Positions 34,395-45,600 of a stretch of 64,000 bases of DNA are shown in pieces (the first letter of the stretch is position 1; each line of letters starts with the position of its first letter). The stretch spans positions 11,794,826 through 11,858,825 of the forward strand of contig NC_063171.1 in the NCBI RefSeq assembly GCF_023159225.1, given 5' to 3'. Source of the DNA: Perognathus longimembris pacificus (taxonomy: Eukaryota; Chordata; Mammalia; Rodentia; Heteromyidae). The translations under genes and the position numbers were made by a program. The notes below the pieces were generated by a model. That model saw only the letters and a list, made by a program, of their open reading frames with translations. It searched no databases and had not been told where the DNA came from.

Positions 34395-34820
34395 TTACCC
34401 TAGAGTTGGTAACAAATTGACTACATACAAATGATCAGAAAACAGGTTCATCAGTTTTTGAACATGTGTTAGTGCCAGGTCAACTGCATATAGCTCCTTA
34501 AACTGTGCAGACCCTGTAACTGGCTCAAAGTAATGGGTGCCCTCTTCTCTACTGGCAGGGGAGGAAGTAGAGTATATCATCGAGGCAGATCCCGCTTTTC
34601 CTCCATCAATAAAAACATTTACAGCTTTAATAAGGGATTTGGTAGAGAAAAGTATTGGGGGAGTCCACTGTAACCTTGAAAATGAGGTTACCCATCTTGA
34701 GTGCCATAATAGCAGTCCAACTTCCCCATGAAACCCTCTAAGGCATGGACACCCTATTATGTTTTGTGGTTTTTTTTTGACCCACTCAAAATATGACAGC
34801 CGGTAGGGAATTACTAGCAC
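34395..34820 (-). pseudogene. ERV pol remnant: RNase H domain
   Basis: A 141-codon open frame contains the RNase H landmarks FIDGG (first catalytic Asp), AQFKELYAVDLAL (Glu) and FSDHLYVV (third Asp, normally followed by Ser/Gln). RNase H degrades the RNA strand during reverse transcription. The frame ends right after the third motif, where integrase sequence follows directly. The last RNase H motif and about two thirds of integrase are deleted. Confidence 0.85.
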
Positions 34821-35250
34821 ATCAGGATCCTGCCCATAATGTCTCAGGGAAGTATCCCTTCCCTTAATTACCAGGTCAGCTAGCTGGTCTAGCTGGGAGT
34901 AGACCCTGGGAGCCCCTCCTACTGATGCATGTACCCATTGGAGAGGCTCACCCGACTGAGTAATGGCAGCTGAGGAAAGCTCTGAGCCGGGAAGGATCCA
35001 AAGACAAATTAGGGCCTATAGCGAGCCAATTGTGCCATATTTAAGGCCATTTGACTTTTTTGAAATATTACTTGATGTGATGGAGTTATTGTAATATCAG
35101 TGGAGGCTTTATCCCTCAAAGAATCAAAAAGCAGAAGCAAATCTTTTGTTGGTAGGCGAAGCCAAGGCCTTAACCAGTTAATCTCACCTAACAGTTTTGT
35201 AGCTCCACCAAAGTATAGGTGCCATCAAATCAAATCATATATCATTTAAC
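34821..35250 (-). pseudogene. ERV pol remnant: reverse transcriptase thumb/connection
   Basis: Minus-strand frames show the LLGEINWLRP motif typical of the betaretroviral RT thumb region (about 35170-35200) and the connection leading into RNase H. Stops and a frame change interrupt it. The catalytic RT palm, including the YxDD box, is not present in the provirus. Confidence 0.8.
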
Positions 35251-35254
35251 CTTA

Positions 35255-35858
35255 CCGGCAGGTGTTAGAAAGCACAAATGATAACAATCAAGAGAGCAAA
35301 GGGTCAGGACAATGTAAAAGTCTCAGCTTCAGCGTATCAGAAGTGGCTGTGTCTTCCATCCCAAATCACCAGGCCTCCTTAGTTATGTGTGATGGAGGCA
35401 GGCAGGAGAGATGGGTTGGCTCTGCGCAAGGCTGTAGTAGCGTATCTCAGAGTCCCCTGGATAGATTGTCACAGCTCCTGCTGGGTTGCCTGCAAATTTC
35501 TACACAGACTGGTTAAAGATATTTGAAATCTCCCAGTATTCCCTGGTTGCTTACTCTGAGTACTATGGCTTTTGTAGGCTGGTACCCTACTGATTTAAGC
35601 AGAGTAACAACTTCTAACATATTTTAGAAGGCTTGTGCCTTTGACCATCTTCCTAGTCACAAAATCCACACAGACCAAAGGCCAACCAAGTCTGCTCTCT
35701 GCAGCAGTCATGACAGTTTCTGAGACATGGAGGGAGAAGACACCAATGCTACCCCAATGCAACCCTGTGGCCACCAAATACAACTATGATGCTTTTAACC
35801 TTGTAGTAAGTCTCAGTTGTAACTTTGTCATGATAGGCCTGCTATAAGCCCAACTCTA

Positions 35859-35926
<68 letters not shown>

Positions 35927-36645
35927 AGGAATCACTAGTAGTGAAACCAGGCAGTTTGGGAGCAGACTGTAGACTGTGGAGGCAGCTTCCTGTAGCCACG
36001 GTATGCCACAGTCCACGCAGCTAGCACACATGTCAACCTGCATCCTATAAAGCAAAGTACAAATCCTGGGTCAGGAAAATCGAGGTTAGTAGCTACATTT
36101 GTGCACTAGTTCCAAAATAACTCTGGTCCTTTGATCTTATAGAGTTTATGAGAGCACAGGAGAGAAAAATGGAGAAGTAAAATCTTAGTCTATACCAAAG
36201 AATTGTCAGGATCAGATGTACACTTGACTTTTAGCATAGATAGACATAAACAATAACACACTGATTTTACATCATTATACTTATACCACATGCCGTATAT
36301 TTGAACTTTTTGCTCAGAGCAAGACACCTTCGCCTTCCAGCATTTGAATTGCAAGGCACATTTGAATTGCAAGGTACATTGAATTGCAATGCCACAGTTG
36401 CAGACTTTAGGGTGGGAGGCAGGGTTACTGGGAGCTGGAGTATCCACATCCCTGTCCAGCCTCCAGGAATTTGGCACACCCATTACCTGGGGCATGGGTG
36501 GGAGGCACTTGCTAAAACCCATTCTATTGTCCACCACAAGGTCAATGCTAGAGAAAATTTAGGATGTAGTCAACAACAAGCAGAATTCAACTGAACCTCC
36601 AAACTTAGCAAACATCAATAACAAGAACAGAAAACCTTCAAAGCA
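35255..36645 (-). other. ERV internal segment of unknown origin
   Basis: About 1.4 kb between the pol and gag remnants shows no gag, protease or RT motif on either strand. It includes a (GA)n microsatellite (35863-35924) and a short ~20-base repeat (ttgaattgcaaggyacat-like, about 36346-36390). The longest minus frame (36190-36537) resembles nothing I know. It could be decayed gag-pro, captured host sequence or a later insertion. Confidence 0.5.
35863..35924. repeat. (AG)n microsatellite
   Basis: 31 uninterrupted AG dinucleotides inside the endogenous retrovirus. Confidence 0.97.
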
Positions 36646-36649
36646 GATG

Positions 36650-37052
36650 TTAAGCAAATAAGCACTTCTCCTCCTGGGCAGCCAAGGGGCTGTCTCCCCT
36701 CCATCCAAGAAGTGGGAGGAATAAGAGTCTTAAAAGGGCCTTTGCTGTCCCCAGGTGTCCCTTTACCTCATGGGGTGCCTGAGGAGAAACAGGCCTTGAG
36801 GGGAATAGGGTCGAGTAGACCCCAAGAGGGGGATCTTCTCCCAAGTTCATTTCCTTCTTCCTCACCACTTGTTCTGCATGGTCCCAAGTAGCCCGGTTGA
36901 AAAGGTTGGCAGCCGCCAGCCAGGGCAGGGCGTGCATCAGTCTCCCAGACCTTTTCAGCTTGGGGGTTTGAGATCTCTAAACCTATGCTTATAACCATGA
37001 ATCTCAGTGCTTTAAGCACCAGATCCTCATGCTGAGTTTGAGATTGCCCCAT
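36650..37052 (-). pseudogene. ERV gag, N-terminal (matrix) remnant
   Basis: The minus-strand ATG at 37052 opens a 94-codon frame beginning MGQSQ, a myristoylation-type start expected for betaretroviral matrix protein, about 70 bases downstream of the primer site. The frame stops at 36768; other frames continue for about 100 bases. No capsid or nucleocapsid (CCHC) motif follows. Confidence 0.75.
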
Positions 37053-37125
37053 CTTTTCAGGGATACCCTTACCTTGGAACCTGCTTGGCTTGGCCCGGTG
37101 ATAGTTTCACTTTGTCTTCCTCGTT

Positions 37126-37143
37126 GCCTCACATTGGGTGTCA
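37126..37143 (-). promoter_or_regulatory. ERV primer-binding site, tRNA-Lys type
   Basis: On the coding strand tgacacccaatgtgaggc matches the tRNA-Lys(1,2) primer site used by HERV-K-type elements at 14 of 18 positions. All four differences are G-to-A or C-to-T transitions. It lies one base from the LTR end. Confidence 0.85.
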
Positions 37144-37144
37144 T

Positions 37145-37410
37145 TGTCGGGGTTGTTAGACCCCCCACGCTCTCCTGACCTGTGGGAGAGATGGGGAAGC
37201 ACGCCTCGACTGGGCGAGCCAAGAAGGGAAAGGGTCGACGGACCACTCGCAACCAGCCCTCCCTCACCCTAGGACAAACAGACACTTCTGGGAGCTAACT
37301 CCAGTGCAAAGTCCCATTTATTGAGGTAGATACCACCATTAAATAAGCCACAGGAGCCAATAAGGTCAAAGATCGGCAGGAAGGGGAGGGGTGTACGTGC
37401 ACCTATCTAG
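37145..37410 (-). repeat. ERV 5' LTR, truncated
   Basis: It aligns with the first half of the left LTR (TGTCGGGG through acctatctag), including the AATAAA signal on the coding strand. The outer ~265 bases (U3 start on the coding strand) are missing, leaving the provirus without most of its promoter. Confidence 0.88.
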
Positions 37411-37550
37411 TATGTGCCACACACATGAATTACCATTGCAGTCTTGGAAATTTTTCTATACAGTGCTATTGGTGCAAGTAACATTCTTTAATAAATTGAA
37501 TGAAGCACATCACTGCTTACTTTTCTACCAATTAACAAATTGAAGCAGAT

Positions 37551-37866
37551 GGGTGCCAGTGGCTCACACCTGTAATTTTAGTTACTCTGGTAGCTGAGAT
37601 CTGATGATAATGATTTGAAGCCAGCACATGGAAGAATGTCTATGAGACTCTTACCTCCAATTAACCATGAAAAACCCAGAAGTGGAGGATATCCTTAGGA
37701 AATAAACAACAGGGTGTAAATTTACTGAACATTTAATATAGTATGTATTGAAAAACACTCAAGAAAAAGAAAGAAGGGGGAAAAACCAGAATTAATACTG
37801 TAACTAGGGCACAGAATTCAAGCCCCAGAACTGGGCTTGAGTGCCTGCATGCATGCCCACCTGCAC
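37551..37866 (+). repeat. 7SL/B1-like + Geo composite SINE with internal insertion
   Basis: The head is intact: ggtgccagtggctcacacctg, gctgagatctgatgataatg, ccagcacatggaag, cctccaattaacc. After cccagaagtgg about 100 unrelated A-rich bases intervene before the Geo-like end (attcaagccccagaactggg). Confidence 0.75.

Positions 37867-37912
<46 letters not shown>
37867..37912. repeat. (CA)n microsatellite
   Basis: About 23 CA dinucleotides, arising at the 3' end of the preceding SINE. Confidence 0.97.
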
Positions 37913-37915
<3 letters not shown>

Positions 37916-38004
37916 GAACCAATTCAGAAGTTAACTGGGATAATTGATTATCGGTTTAAAGGATTACATATATAGAGATCTGCACTCAGGACTCAGATGA
38001 ATGG

Positions 38005-38300
38005 GTTAATCATGGATAGATGGATGGGAGAATGAAGATGGATAAGTAGATGGATAGATGAAGGATAGATGTGTGAAGAGATGGATGAATGCATGGAGTT
38101 ATATATAAAGAAAAATATGGAGGATATATTAACAGATAGAAGCATAGATGAAAGGATGGATGAGTTTGGATGAATGGGTGGACAGATATATGATAGTGGA
38201 TATGGATGAATAAATGGAATAAGATAGGTGATGAATGGAGCAATAGATGAATGAATGGATGGATGTATGGATGTATGGATAGATGAGCATAGGTAGATAG
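38005..38300. repeat. Degenerate (GATG/GATA)n tetranucleotide array
   Basis: Units such as gatg, gata, aatg and ggat recur for about 300 bases (atggatagatggatg..., gaatgaatggatggatg). The open frames inside come from the repeat. Confidence 0.9.
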
Positions 38301-39284
38301 AATGAGTACATGCATGGGTTTGTGCCTCATTTCATTATCTTATAAACCTGGATTATTGAATTCTATTCAAATACAAGGTCAAGTAGATACATCCCAAAAG
38401 TGCAGGAATTAAATATTAAAGTGATAAGAATAATGGAATACATTGTTAAGCATATCTTAGGTTCTCTGGCATCTATTCTTAGATATTTACTTCACATAAA
38501 AATGTAACAAGTTACATAATCTATACTTTATTTAGTGGAGACATTTTTTGTTAGGTTTAGAACACAGAGAACTAAACTGAAAAGGAGAAAAAAATTACAA
38601 TATTCTACAACTTCAGGGACTTTTTAATATATTTTTAATTTTCATCAAAATTGATTAATATGGAGGATTTATGTGTATATAACTTATATGTCACAGTTAT
38701 GAATTGATGGATATACAACTATTTTGTCACTGTAACAGGGAATTACATTCATTTTCAAAGTTAGTTTAATTCCAGTACTTGACAATACACACAAGCTGAT
38801 TTAAATAGAAAGTAGGATGATTTCTTTGAGCCCTACACTCTTGGTCTCTCAGAAATGCAACAATTTAATAAATGAAGCTGGCTTTCATCCTTATATAGCT
38901 ATAGAGTTTCAAAACTACAAGAAGCTACCACAAGTGTCATGATAGATGTACAATTATATATATATGGCAGACTGAGAATATACAGTGATGACTTGTAGTG
39001 AGAAGACAACAGTGAAGAGTCCATTGAGTCATTTCAGGTTTGACATGTTTTAAATGCAATTTGTTTAATCCAGTCTTCCCATATTTTGCTCAGGCATTTT
39101 TCTTAACCAAGTGAATGCATACTATTGAAGAGCTCCCAATGGGAAAAATCCAACAGTTGTCAGTTATTCCCTGCTGTCTTCTCAGGGAATGACCTCCAGA
39201 AAGTTCAAGTTCACAATTCACAGGTCAACTTATCACAGTATTCTTCTCATGTCCCTTGAAATAAGAATCTTGGAAGATAATTCT
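38301..39284. other. Unannotated DNA
   Basis: I recognise no exon or repeat. Confidence 0.4.
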
Positions 39285-39299
39285 CCCAGGGCCTTGCAT

Positions 39300-39506
39300 T
39301 TTTTTTTTTTTTTTTTGGCCAGTCCTGGGGCTTAAACTCAGGGCCTGAGCACTGTCCCTGGCTTTTTTTTGCTCAAGGCTAGCACTCTGCCACTTGAGCC
39401 ACAGCGCCACTTCTGGCCATTTTTTGTATATGTGGTGCTGGGAAATTGAACCCAGGGCCTCATGTATATGAGGCAAGCACTCTTGCCACTAGGCCATATC
39501 CCCAGG
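39300..39506 (-). mobile_element. IDL-Geo SINE, antisense, with target-site duplication
   Basis: A T-run, ggccagtcctggggcttaaac, the Geo body, ggtgctgggaaattgaaccc and ctaggccatatccccagg follow in order. A 15-base perfect TSD, CCCAGGGCCTTGCAT, lies at 39285-39299 and 39507-39521. Confidence 0.95.
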
Positions 39507-40174
39507 CCCAGGGCCTTGCATATTTTGAGCCCATCTTGCAACCAGAGGTAATAGCTTCTTTTGGTCAAAGATCTTTGTTTAGTACATGGTCTAGAAAATA
39601 ATTTCTTTCTCCAGAACAAAAAACCAAACATGTTTAGTACCCATTATGAAACTGATTTCTGAACATCTGTCTTTTTGTTTTGGAAGACAAAGCATTGGGC
39701 ATATAGATATCATGTAGTTCTCTACCTGTGACCTGAGAAATATGGGCCTCAGAACTGCTGATACTCTGATTACTGTTGCTACTAAAAAAAACATTACTAA
39801 TTGTATCATGTCATGATTGCTATTTGTGATGATAACTTTTGTAGCTGATCCAGGAGTCTCCTATTATCTTCAAGATTGTAATAGAGTAACCTGTTAGCAT
39901 AAAAAATATAACATCTGATACCTTTCACAGTATTTTAAAATAAGACATTATTTTCCACACTGTGATGTAGAATTTATTAATGAGTGCTTTCACACACACA
40001 ATCCTCTACTTGTCACTACATTGTTGAAAAGTTAGAATACTATTAAGAAAAGCTGTTTCTTTTCAATATAAGGTATACACATGTTCACCATGGCAACAAA
40101 GTTGTTGTATTTGGATAAAGTAACTCAGTTTCTCACAGATAATGCAATGCATCTTTTTATCAAAAAGGTATGAT

Positions 40175-40440
40175 TTTTTAAAAATTTTTATTGTCAAAGT
40201 AAAGAGGGATTACAGTTACATATGTTAGGTAGTGAGTACATTTATTGTTCAACTTGTTACCCCCTCCCTGCTATTTCTTCCACTTTCCCTCCTTCCACGC
40301 CCCCCCCCCGAGTTGTACAGTTAGTTTACAACATATTGTCCTCTAAGATTTGCTGTTGCATTGATTTGCCTTTTACCCATTGCCTCCACATTTTAATGTT
40401 CCTCTTACCTTCATTCAGACAGACATATATAAAGGTTGAA
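40175..40440 (-). mobile_element. Old LINE-1 3' UTR, antisense
   Basis: Begins with aaatttttattgtcaaag and gggattacagttacatatg, then a C-run (ccccccccc at about 40301-40309) matching the complement of the L1 G-rich tract, then gttgtacagttagtttac. Confidence 0.75.
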
Positions 40441-40496
40441 ATTGTACAGTTTTGAAAAGTCATTTTGACTTTTGCAAGTAAAAGTTCTCAGATTCG

Positions 40497-40715
40497 CTGG
40501 GCACCAATGGCTCACACTTACAATCTACCCAGTAGGCAGAGATCTGAGCATCCTGGATCAAAGCCAACCTGTGCAGGAAAGTCCATGAAACTCTTATCTC
40601 CAATAAAGTACCAAAAAGCCAGAAATGGAGTGGTGGTTCCATTGAGAGAACTCTAGGCTAGAGCAAGAAGGCTTAGAATCAGCTTTCAAGCCCAAAGTCA
40701 AGCCCAGGATGTGCA
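40497..40715 (+). repeat. 7SL/B1-like + Geo composite SINE
   Basis: It has ctgggcaccaatggctcacac at the head, gtgcaggaaagtccatgaaac, ctccaataaagtacc in the middle, and a diverged Geo-like right half ending caagcccaggatg. Confidence 0.75.
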
Positions 40716-40727
40716 AAGAGATACCCA

Positions 40728-40780
40728 ACACAGACAGACAGACAGACAGACACACACACACACACATACACACACACGGA
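40728..40780. repeat. (GACA)n-(CA)n microsatellite
   Basis: About four GACA units are followed by CA dinucleotides with single T/G interruptions, at the tail of the preceding SINE. Confidence 0.9.
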
Positions 40781-40976
40781 TTCCTCCCTCCCCCAACCCG
40801 CTTACAGACTCAGATTATTTCTATTATAAAGCTTTTAAATCTTATTCTTTTATTTCATGTTTTCAGGAAATTGTACTGCTTCCAAGGTGAGCGTCTGATA
40901 TACTCATGCTTAATAAAAATGTGGGCTTTTCTCAATCAACACAGGCATATATATTAAGAATCAGATAATTTTCTGG

Positions 40977-41195
40977 GGCCAGTGATTCATACCTGACATC
41001 CTGATACTAAGGGTTGTGTTTCAATGCCACCCCTCACAGAAAATTACATGAGATTCTTATTTCAGTTAAGAGAAAAAGGCTAGAAATGAAGCTTTATCTC
41101 ATGTGATAGCTAAAGAATTAGATTTGAGCAAAAATATAAGAGACAGCACAAAGGAATTAAGATGGAGGGAGCCCCAGTACTAGTATTCAATAAGT
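40977..41195 (+). repeat. 7SL/B1-like + Geo composite SINE, old
   Basis: It has gggccagtgattcatacctg, gagattcttatttcagtta, then a weak right half ending gagccccagtactag and a (TAAA)n tail. Confidence 0.6.
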
Positions 41196-41624
41196 AAATA
41201 AATAAATAATAGTTCATATAATTTTATTACTACTATTTCTGAAATTCATGGAATATTTATTTCATATTTCTATGTTTGAGATTATTCCAATAAATCATTG
41301 TTGTGTCTAATTTTAACAATATTATCTCAAATACCATTTCATAACATCAATGTTATAATTTTTATTTAGCACTTCCATAAGGACTGAAATACCTTTCTAT
41401 TTCACACTTTAAGGGCAATAGAAGCAACTCAGCATAATAATTTTATTAGTACATACAGAATTTAAAATTTCTTAATAATTATAAGTGAATCATAATCATG
41501 CTTTCTTCATGTAAAGTTAGTATATGTTAATGCTAATCATCACCTTTCACTATAATCTAAGAGAAATGCTTGAGGTTAGTTTGTTGTGTGCATTTTGTAG
41601 ATTTCTTTCAGTTGTTCTCTTTCC

Positions 41625-41845
41625 TTTTTTCTTTTGTCAGTCTTGGGGCTTGAACTCAAGGCCTGAGTATATTCCTGAGCTTTTTGCTCTCCTTCTTGAT
41701 CCACAGCTCCATATCTGGCTTTATGGATGCAGATGGGATATGAGTTTCACAGACTTTCCCATCTGGGCTGGGAATTGTGATCTTCAGATATCAGCCATCG
41801 GAGTAGCTGTGGTTACAGGTGTGAACCACTGATGCCTAGCTTCTT
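41625..41845 (-). repeat. 7SL/B1-like + Geo composite SINE, antisense
   Basis: It starts with the Geo end (tcagtcttggggcttgaac, aaggcctgag) and finishes with the reversed head (gtagctgtggttacaggtg, tgaaccactgatgcc). Confidence 0.75.
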
Positions 41846-42538
41846 AATTTTTAAGTAGGTGTTTTTTTCATTGATGTCTAATTCAGACTACATAGATATG
41901 TAAACTTACATTTTAGAATCTTTATTCCTTACCTTGCATTGCACAGTTATGGATCTTTATTTCTCATTTCCTCTTGATTCCCATTGTCTATTAATATTTA
42001 TTTAACTTCTTTGTTTACTTTTAAAATTAAAATAGTTATTCAATATTTCCAGCTTTTTACTCTTTGCCCAATATTAACGTCCTTGAGAATAGCTTCTGAT
42101 TATAAACTTCCAATGTTACAACAGGAAAAACATTACTGACTTCAATATTGGCAAAACATATTGTGTTCAAGAAATAAGAAAATAAATGGAATTATTCCTC
42201 AAATGGATAATCTGAACACTGTATATTTTCAAATGTGATGGTGTATGTCCTTGCACATGTTCAGAAAACAATAATAAAGAGAAATAGAGTTCAATAAGTC
42301 GATGGATATTAACATCTATCCGTGTATATTTATGTTGTTTTAACAGAGTTCTAAATTTATTTTAAACCCCATGTAGTGATGTTATTTATTTTCACTATTT
42401 TCTTTTATTTAATATAAAAGCTACATATGGGGAAATGGCTTTAAAACAGCAAGAGTGTAATCATTAACTTTCTAATATTATAGTGTGTTCATTTTTAATA
42501 GATTGCTTCTAGGAGAAAAAACTTTCAAAGGAATTTGT
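41846..42538. other. Unannotated A/T-rich DNA
   Basis: No exon or repeat recognised. Confidence 0.4.
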
Positions 42539-42554
42539 AGAATTGTTGAACTTT

Positions 42555-42773
42555 GGGCTGGGGATATGGCCTAGTGGCAAGATCGCTTGCCTCCTATACA
42601 TGAAGCCCTGGGTTCAATTCCCCAGCACCACATATATAGAAAATGGCCAGAAATGGCGCTGTGGCTCAAGTGGCAGAGTGCTAGCCTTGAGCAAAAGGAA
42701 GCCAGGGACAGTGCTCAGGCCTTGAGTCCAAGCCCCAGGAATGGCCAAAAAAAAAAAAAAAAAAAAAAAAAAA
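42555..42773 (+). mobile_element. IDL-Geo SINE with target-site duplication
   Basis: A full-length and well-preserved copy: gggctggggatatggcctag, B box ggttcaattcc, the Geo body gaaaatggccagaaatggc... to ccccaggaatggcc, then about 25 A. A 16-base perfect TSD, AGAATTGTTGAACTTT, lies at 42539-42554 and 42774-42789. Confidence 0.96.
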
Positions 42774-43044
42774 AGAATTGTTGAACTTTTACATTTACAA
42801 CAAAAATTTATATGATCATTCATGAATTCAATACTGTAAATCTCTTTTAATGTGTTTTTTATTTTTCACAATTAGTGTAGAATCCTGTTAAAGATTCACA
42901 TTCAGAAATTACTCTTTTGAATAATTATTTTTAAGACCACATTTTTCTTCTCAAATATAGGCATTTTTTCTATCTTTTTGATATTAGCAGAAAACTAACC
43001 TGTGGTTTTACATTTATGATTATGAGATAAAAGTAATATTTTTA

Positions 43045-43265
43045 AATTTTTATTTCTAATTGTTACAAGAGATTTACAAAGGGTTATATAAGTCAGGTAA
43101 AGAGTGAATTTCTTCTTGGAAAATACCACCCTTTCCCTCACTCTCTCCCCATTTGTCTATCCCATCACACCCACAATTGTATAGTTCATTTCAGCCTAGT
43201 ATCTAGTGCATAGCACTGCTGCACTTGTTCACACTATGTCTCTCTACATTTATGCCCCCTTTTGC
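43045..43265 (-). mobile_element. Old LINE-1 3' UTR, antisense
   Basis: Contains tttctaattgttacaagag, gggttatataagtcaggtaa and acaattgtatagttcatttc in the order of the other antisense L1 3' UTR copies. Confidence 0.6.
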
Positions 43266-44417
43266 CCTCCTCCTAAACATTGAATTTGGAAGTGGACTAG
43301 AAACATTAATTCAAAGATACCTCACACAAGTTTATTTGGAAAGCCTAACCTGAAAACTATAAGAAGACTGCTTTTGTGTCACCCTACATTATATATGACA
43401 AGCAACTTATAGTTTCAGCATATGGACACTTGCCCTATGCCTTTGGGCATGCTGGTAGGAATTTGTGGAGGAGATGAGAGCTTTCCACACCATAATCAAC
43501 CAGGAATTGAAGAAAAGGAACATAGGAAGGGATCAGCATGAAATACGGCCCCAAAGAACAACCTGCTCTGTGAGCTGCTTCCTGCAGTTTGAGTCTACCT
43601 TCTAAAGTTCAGCACACCAGCATAGGGAAGAAGCCTCCAACACAAGAGCCTTCATGGGCTATTTTACATCCCCATTATAATAAGAGTATAATAAGAGTAC
43701 AAATCACATCTTAAGAAATAAGCATAAGACTATTCAATATATCTGAAATATGAAATATTTAATATTTTTAGTCTTACTAGGCTTTTCTGTTGGTAGTAAT
43801 AGGGTTTGAACTTGGTGATGATGCCTGTTAGACTGGTGGTTTATTGTTGGTCAATACATCCAGATCTATTTATTTTGCGGGTTACTTTAGAATATAGTCG
43901 CTTTCTCCTCATCTCTCACCTTTCTTTCCTAGACTAAGACTCCCCTTAGTTGAGTGGATCGTAGAGACATACTTCCATGTACAGCTTTCTGTTATGGAGG
44001 TAGGATTTTGTATACTTTTCTGCTGGGACTTGCCTGCCACAGTAATCCTCCAAATCTCATCCTTCAAGTAGCTGGTGATTCCAAGCAAGGCACTCAGCTT
44101 TGGGTTGAGAAGGGATTTTGTGATCTGTTCTGCCTGTCTGTCCTTAAATCTACAATCCTTTCCATCTCATCCGCCTTAGCAGCTATGATAGAAGATGTAA
44201 GCTATTAGTGTCAAGCTTTCCCATTAAATTGTTTAGAGGGAATTACTTGTTAAATTTTATCTCAAAATCATCATCATTTGCAACATAATTTTTCACATCA
44301 CACTTTTCCTAGTACACAAAAGAAAAACATAAGCATTTCAACAAAGAATCCACATCATATCCATGAAGAATGAAACACATCAAAATGTCTCACTTATGCA
44401 CTCAAAAATAAGTTAAG

Positions 44418-44640
44418 TGTTGCTAGCCAATACTTATTACCCTAGCTATTCAGGAGAATGAGGTCTGGAAGGTCATGTTTTGTGATTAGTCTGAAACAAA
44501 AGTTTACAAAATTCCATCTCCCAAAGTGATATTTGCTTGAGCCACACTTTCAACAAAAGTCCAGGCTGTAATTGTGGCTTGAGTAGTAGAATGCCAGCCT
44601 AGAAGCGAAAGCCCCCAAGCTCAGATCCCACTACTATAAA
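44418..44640 (+). repeat. 7SL/B1-like + Geo composite SINE, old
   Basis: Shows ccctagctattcaggagaatg, then the right half with tgtggcttgagtagtagaatg, ccagcctagaag and agctcagatcccactac. Confidence 0.65.
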
Positions 44641-44768
44641 GGAAAGAAGGAAGGAGGGGAGTGGGAGAAAGGGAGGGAAGGAGGGAGGGAAGGAGGGAAG
44701 GAGGGAGGGAAGGAGAGAGGGAAGGAGAGAGGGTGGGAAGGATGTTAGGAAGGAAGGAAGAGAAAGAA
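44640..44768. repeat. (GGAA/GGGA)n purine tract
   Basis: About 130 bases are almost all purine on the plus strand (gaaggaaggaggggag..., gggagggaaggagg), at the tail of the preceding SINE. Confidence 0.93.
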
Positions 44769-44974
44769 ACTTTCTCTATAAGACAATCAGAAAATGAGAA
44801 ATATGAATAAAATGTATGGATTTAAGCAGAAAATTTTTATTTAGAAATATTCGTATGATTTTAATGCAGATAAAGCATAAGTATTTAGCAACTACACAAT
44901 AACCATTTTAGTTTTTATTGAGTATTTCCCCTTTATTCAGTATCCATGTTTTAACTTTTTATTCTTTTTGAAAC

Positions 44975-45085
44975 ACGATCTTACTATATCTTCCAGGTTG
45001 GCCTTGAGACCAAGATGCTCCTGTTTTACACTCGGTTCTTGGATTACAGGTATGTATAACCAGAACTGATTTATAACCCTACTGG
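44975..45085 (-). repeat. 7SL/B1-like SINE head, antisense
   Basis: The blocks aggttggccttgagaccaag and ggattacaggtatgtat are the reverse of the B1/Alu-type head. Confidence 0.6.
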
Positions 45086-45184
45086 AAATGTGGTATACAT
45101 TCACAATGGAATTCTGTTTCCATCAAAAAGTAGATAAGCTGACCTTTTCTCCTTTCCTTTTCTTTTATCTTCCATTTCTTATTT

Positions 45185-45600
45185 CTCTTTATTTTACTTT
45201 TATTTTTATGAACAGAGGGATTACAGTTACATATTTAAGGTAGAGAGTACATTTTTTTTGTCAAACTTTTTACCTCCTCTCTCATTTTTCTCCCACTTTC
45301 CCTCATCCTCAATCTCCCTTCTTCCTAAGTTGTACAAATTGTTTACAACATATTGTCTTGTAAATACTGATGTTACATTTGTTCACCTTTTACCCTTTAT
45401 CTCGCCATTTTGAAGTTCTCCTTTCCTTCACTGGTTGAGATAAACATATATACAATACCCAGGGTGCCAAAATCCAATACAGTGATAACAGGGGATAGAC
45501 CATAGGGAAGAAAGACAAAAGAAAAAGGCATGATTTAAAAAAGTGCATTAAAAATAACAACAACAATGATAAACCACTTATTTCCATCATCTGCTAGGAC
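45185..45600 (-). mobile_element. Old LINE-1 3' UTR, antisense
   Basis: It has gagggattacagttacatat, ggtagagagtacattt, a C/T-rich stretch, gttgtacaaattgtttac and a long continuation parallel to the copy at 25.15-25.53 kb (both contain the gataaacatatatacaata block). Confidence 0.75.

Larger units (their letters stand above)
32780..37410 (-). mobile_element. Class II (beta-like) endogenous retrovirus, defective
   Basis: The provirus runs on the minus strand. Its 3' LTR (plus-strand left) is 32780-33311 and its truncated 5' LTR is 37145-37410; over the shared part they look roughly 85-88% alike by eye, so the insertion is old. A tRNA-Lys-type primer site lies beside the 5' LTR and a polypurine tract beside the 3' LTR. 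Inside are a gag start, a remnant of the end of the reverse transcriptase with RNase H, the end of integrase and an env transmembrane remnant, all with breaks or large deletions. About 4.6 kb remain of an expected 8 kb or more. No clear TSD is seen, since the outer end of the 5' LTR is lost. Confidence 0.9.

Noticed and set aside
35828..36055. Open frame with a long Leu-Ser repeat
   Set aside because: It is the complement of the (AG)n microsatellite.
32774..37416. Target-site duplication of the provirus
   Set aside because: The left flank tatatg has no match at the right end because the outer part of the 5' LTR is deleted; no TSD can be claimed.
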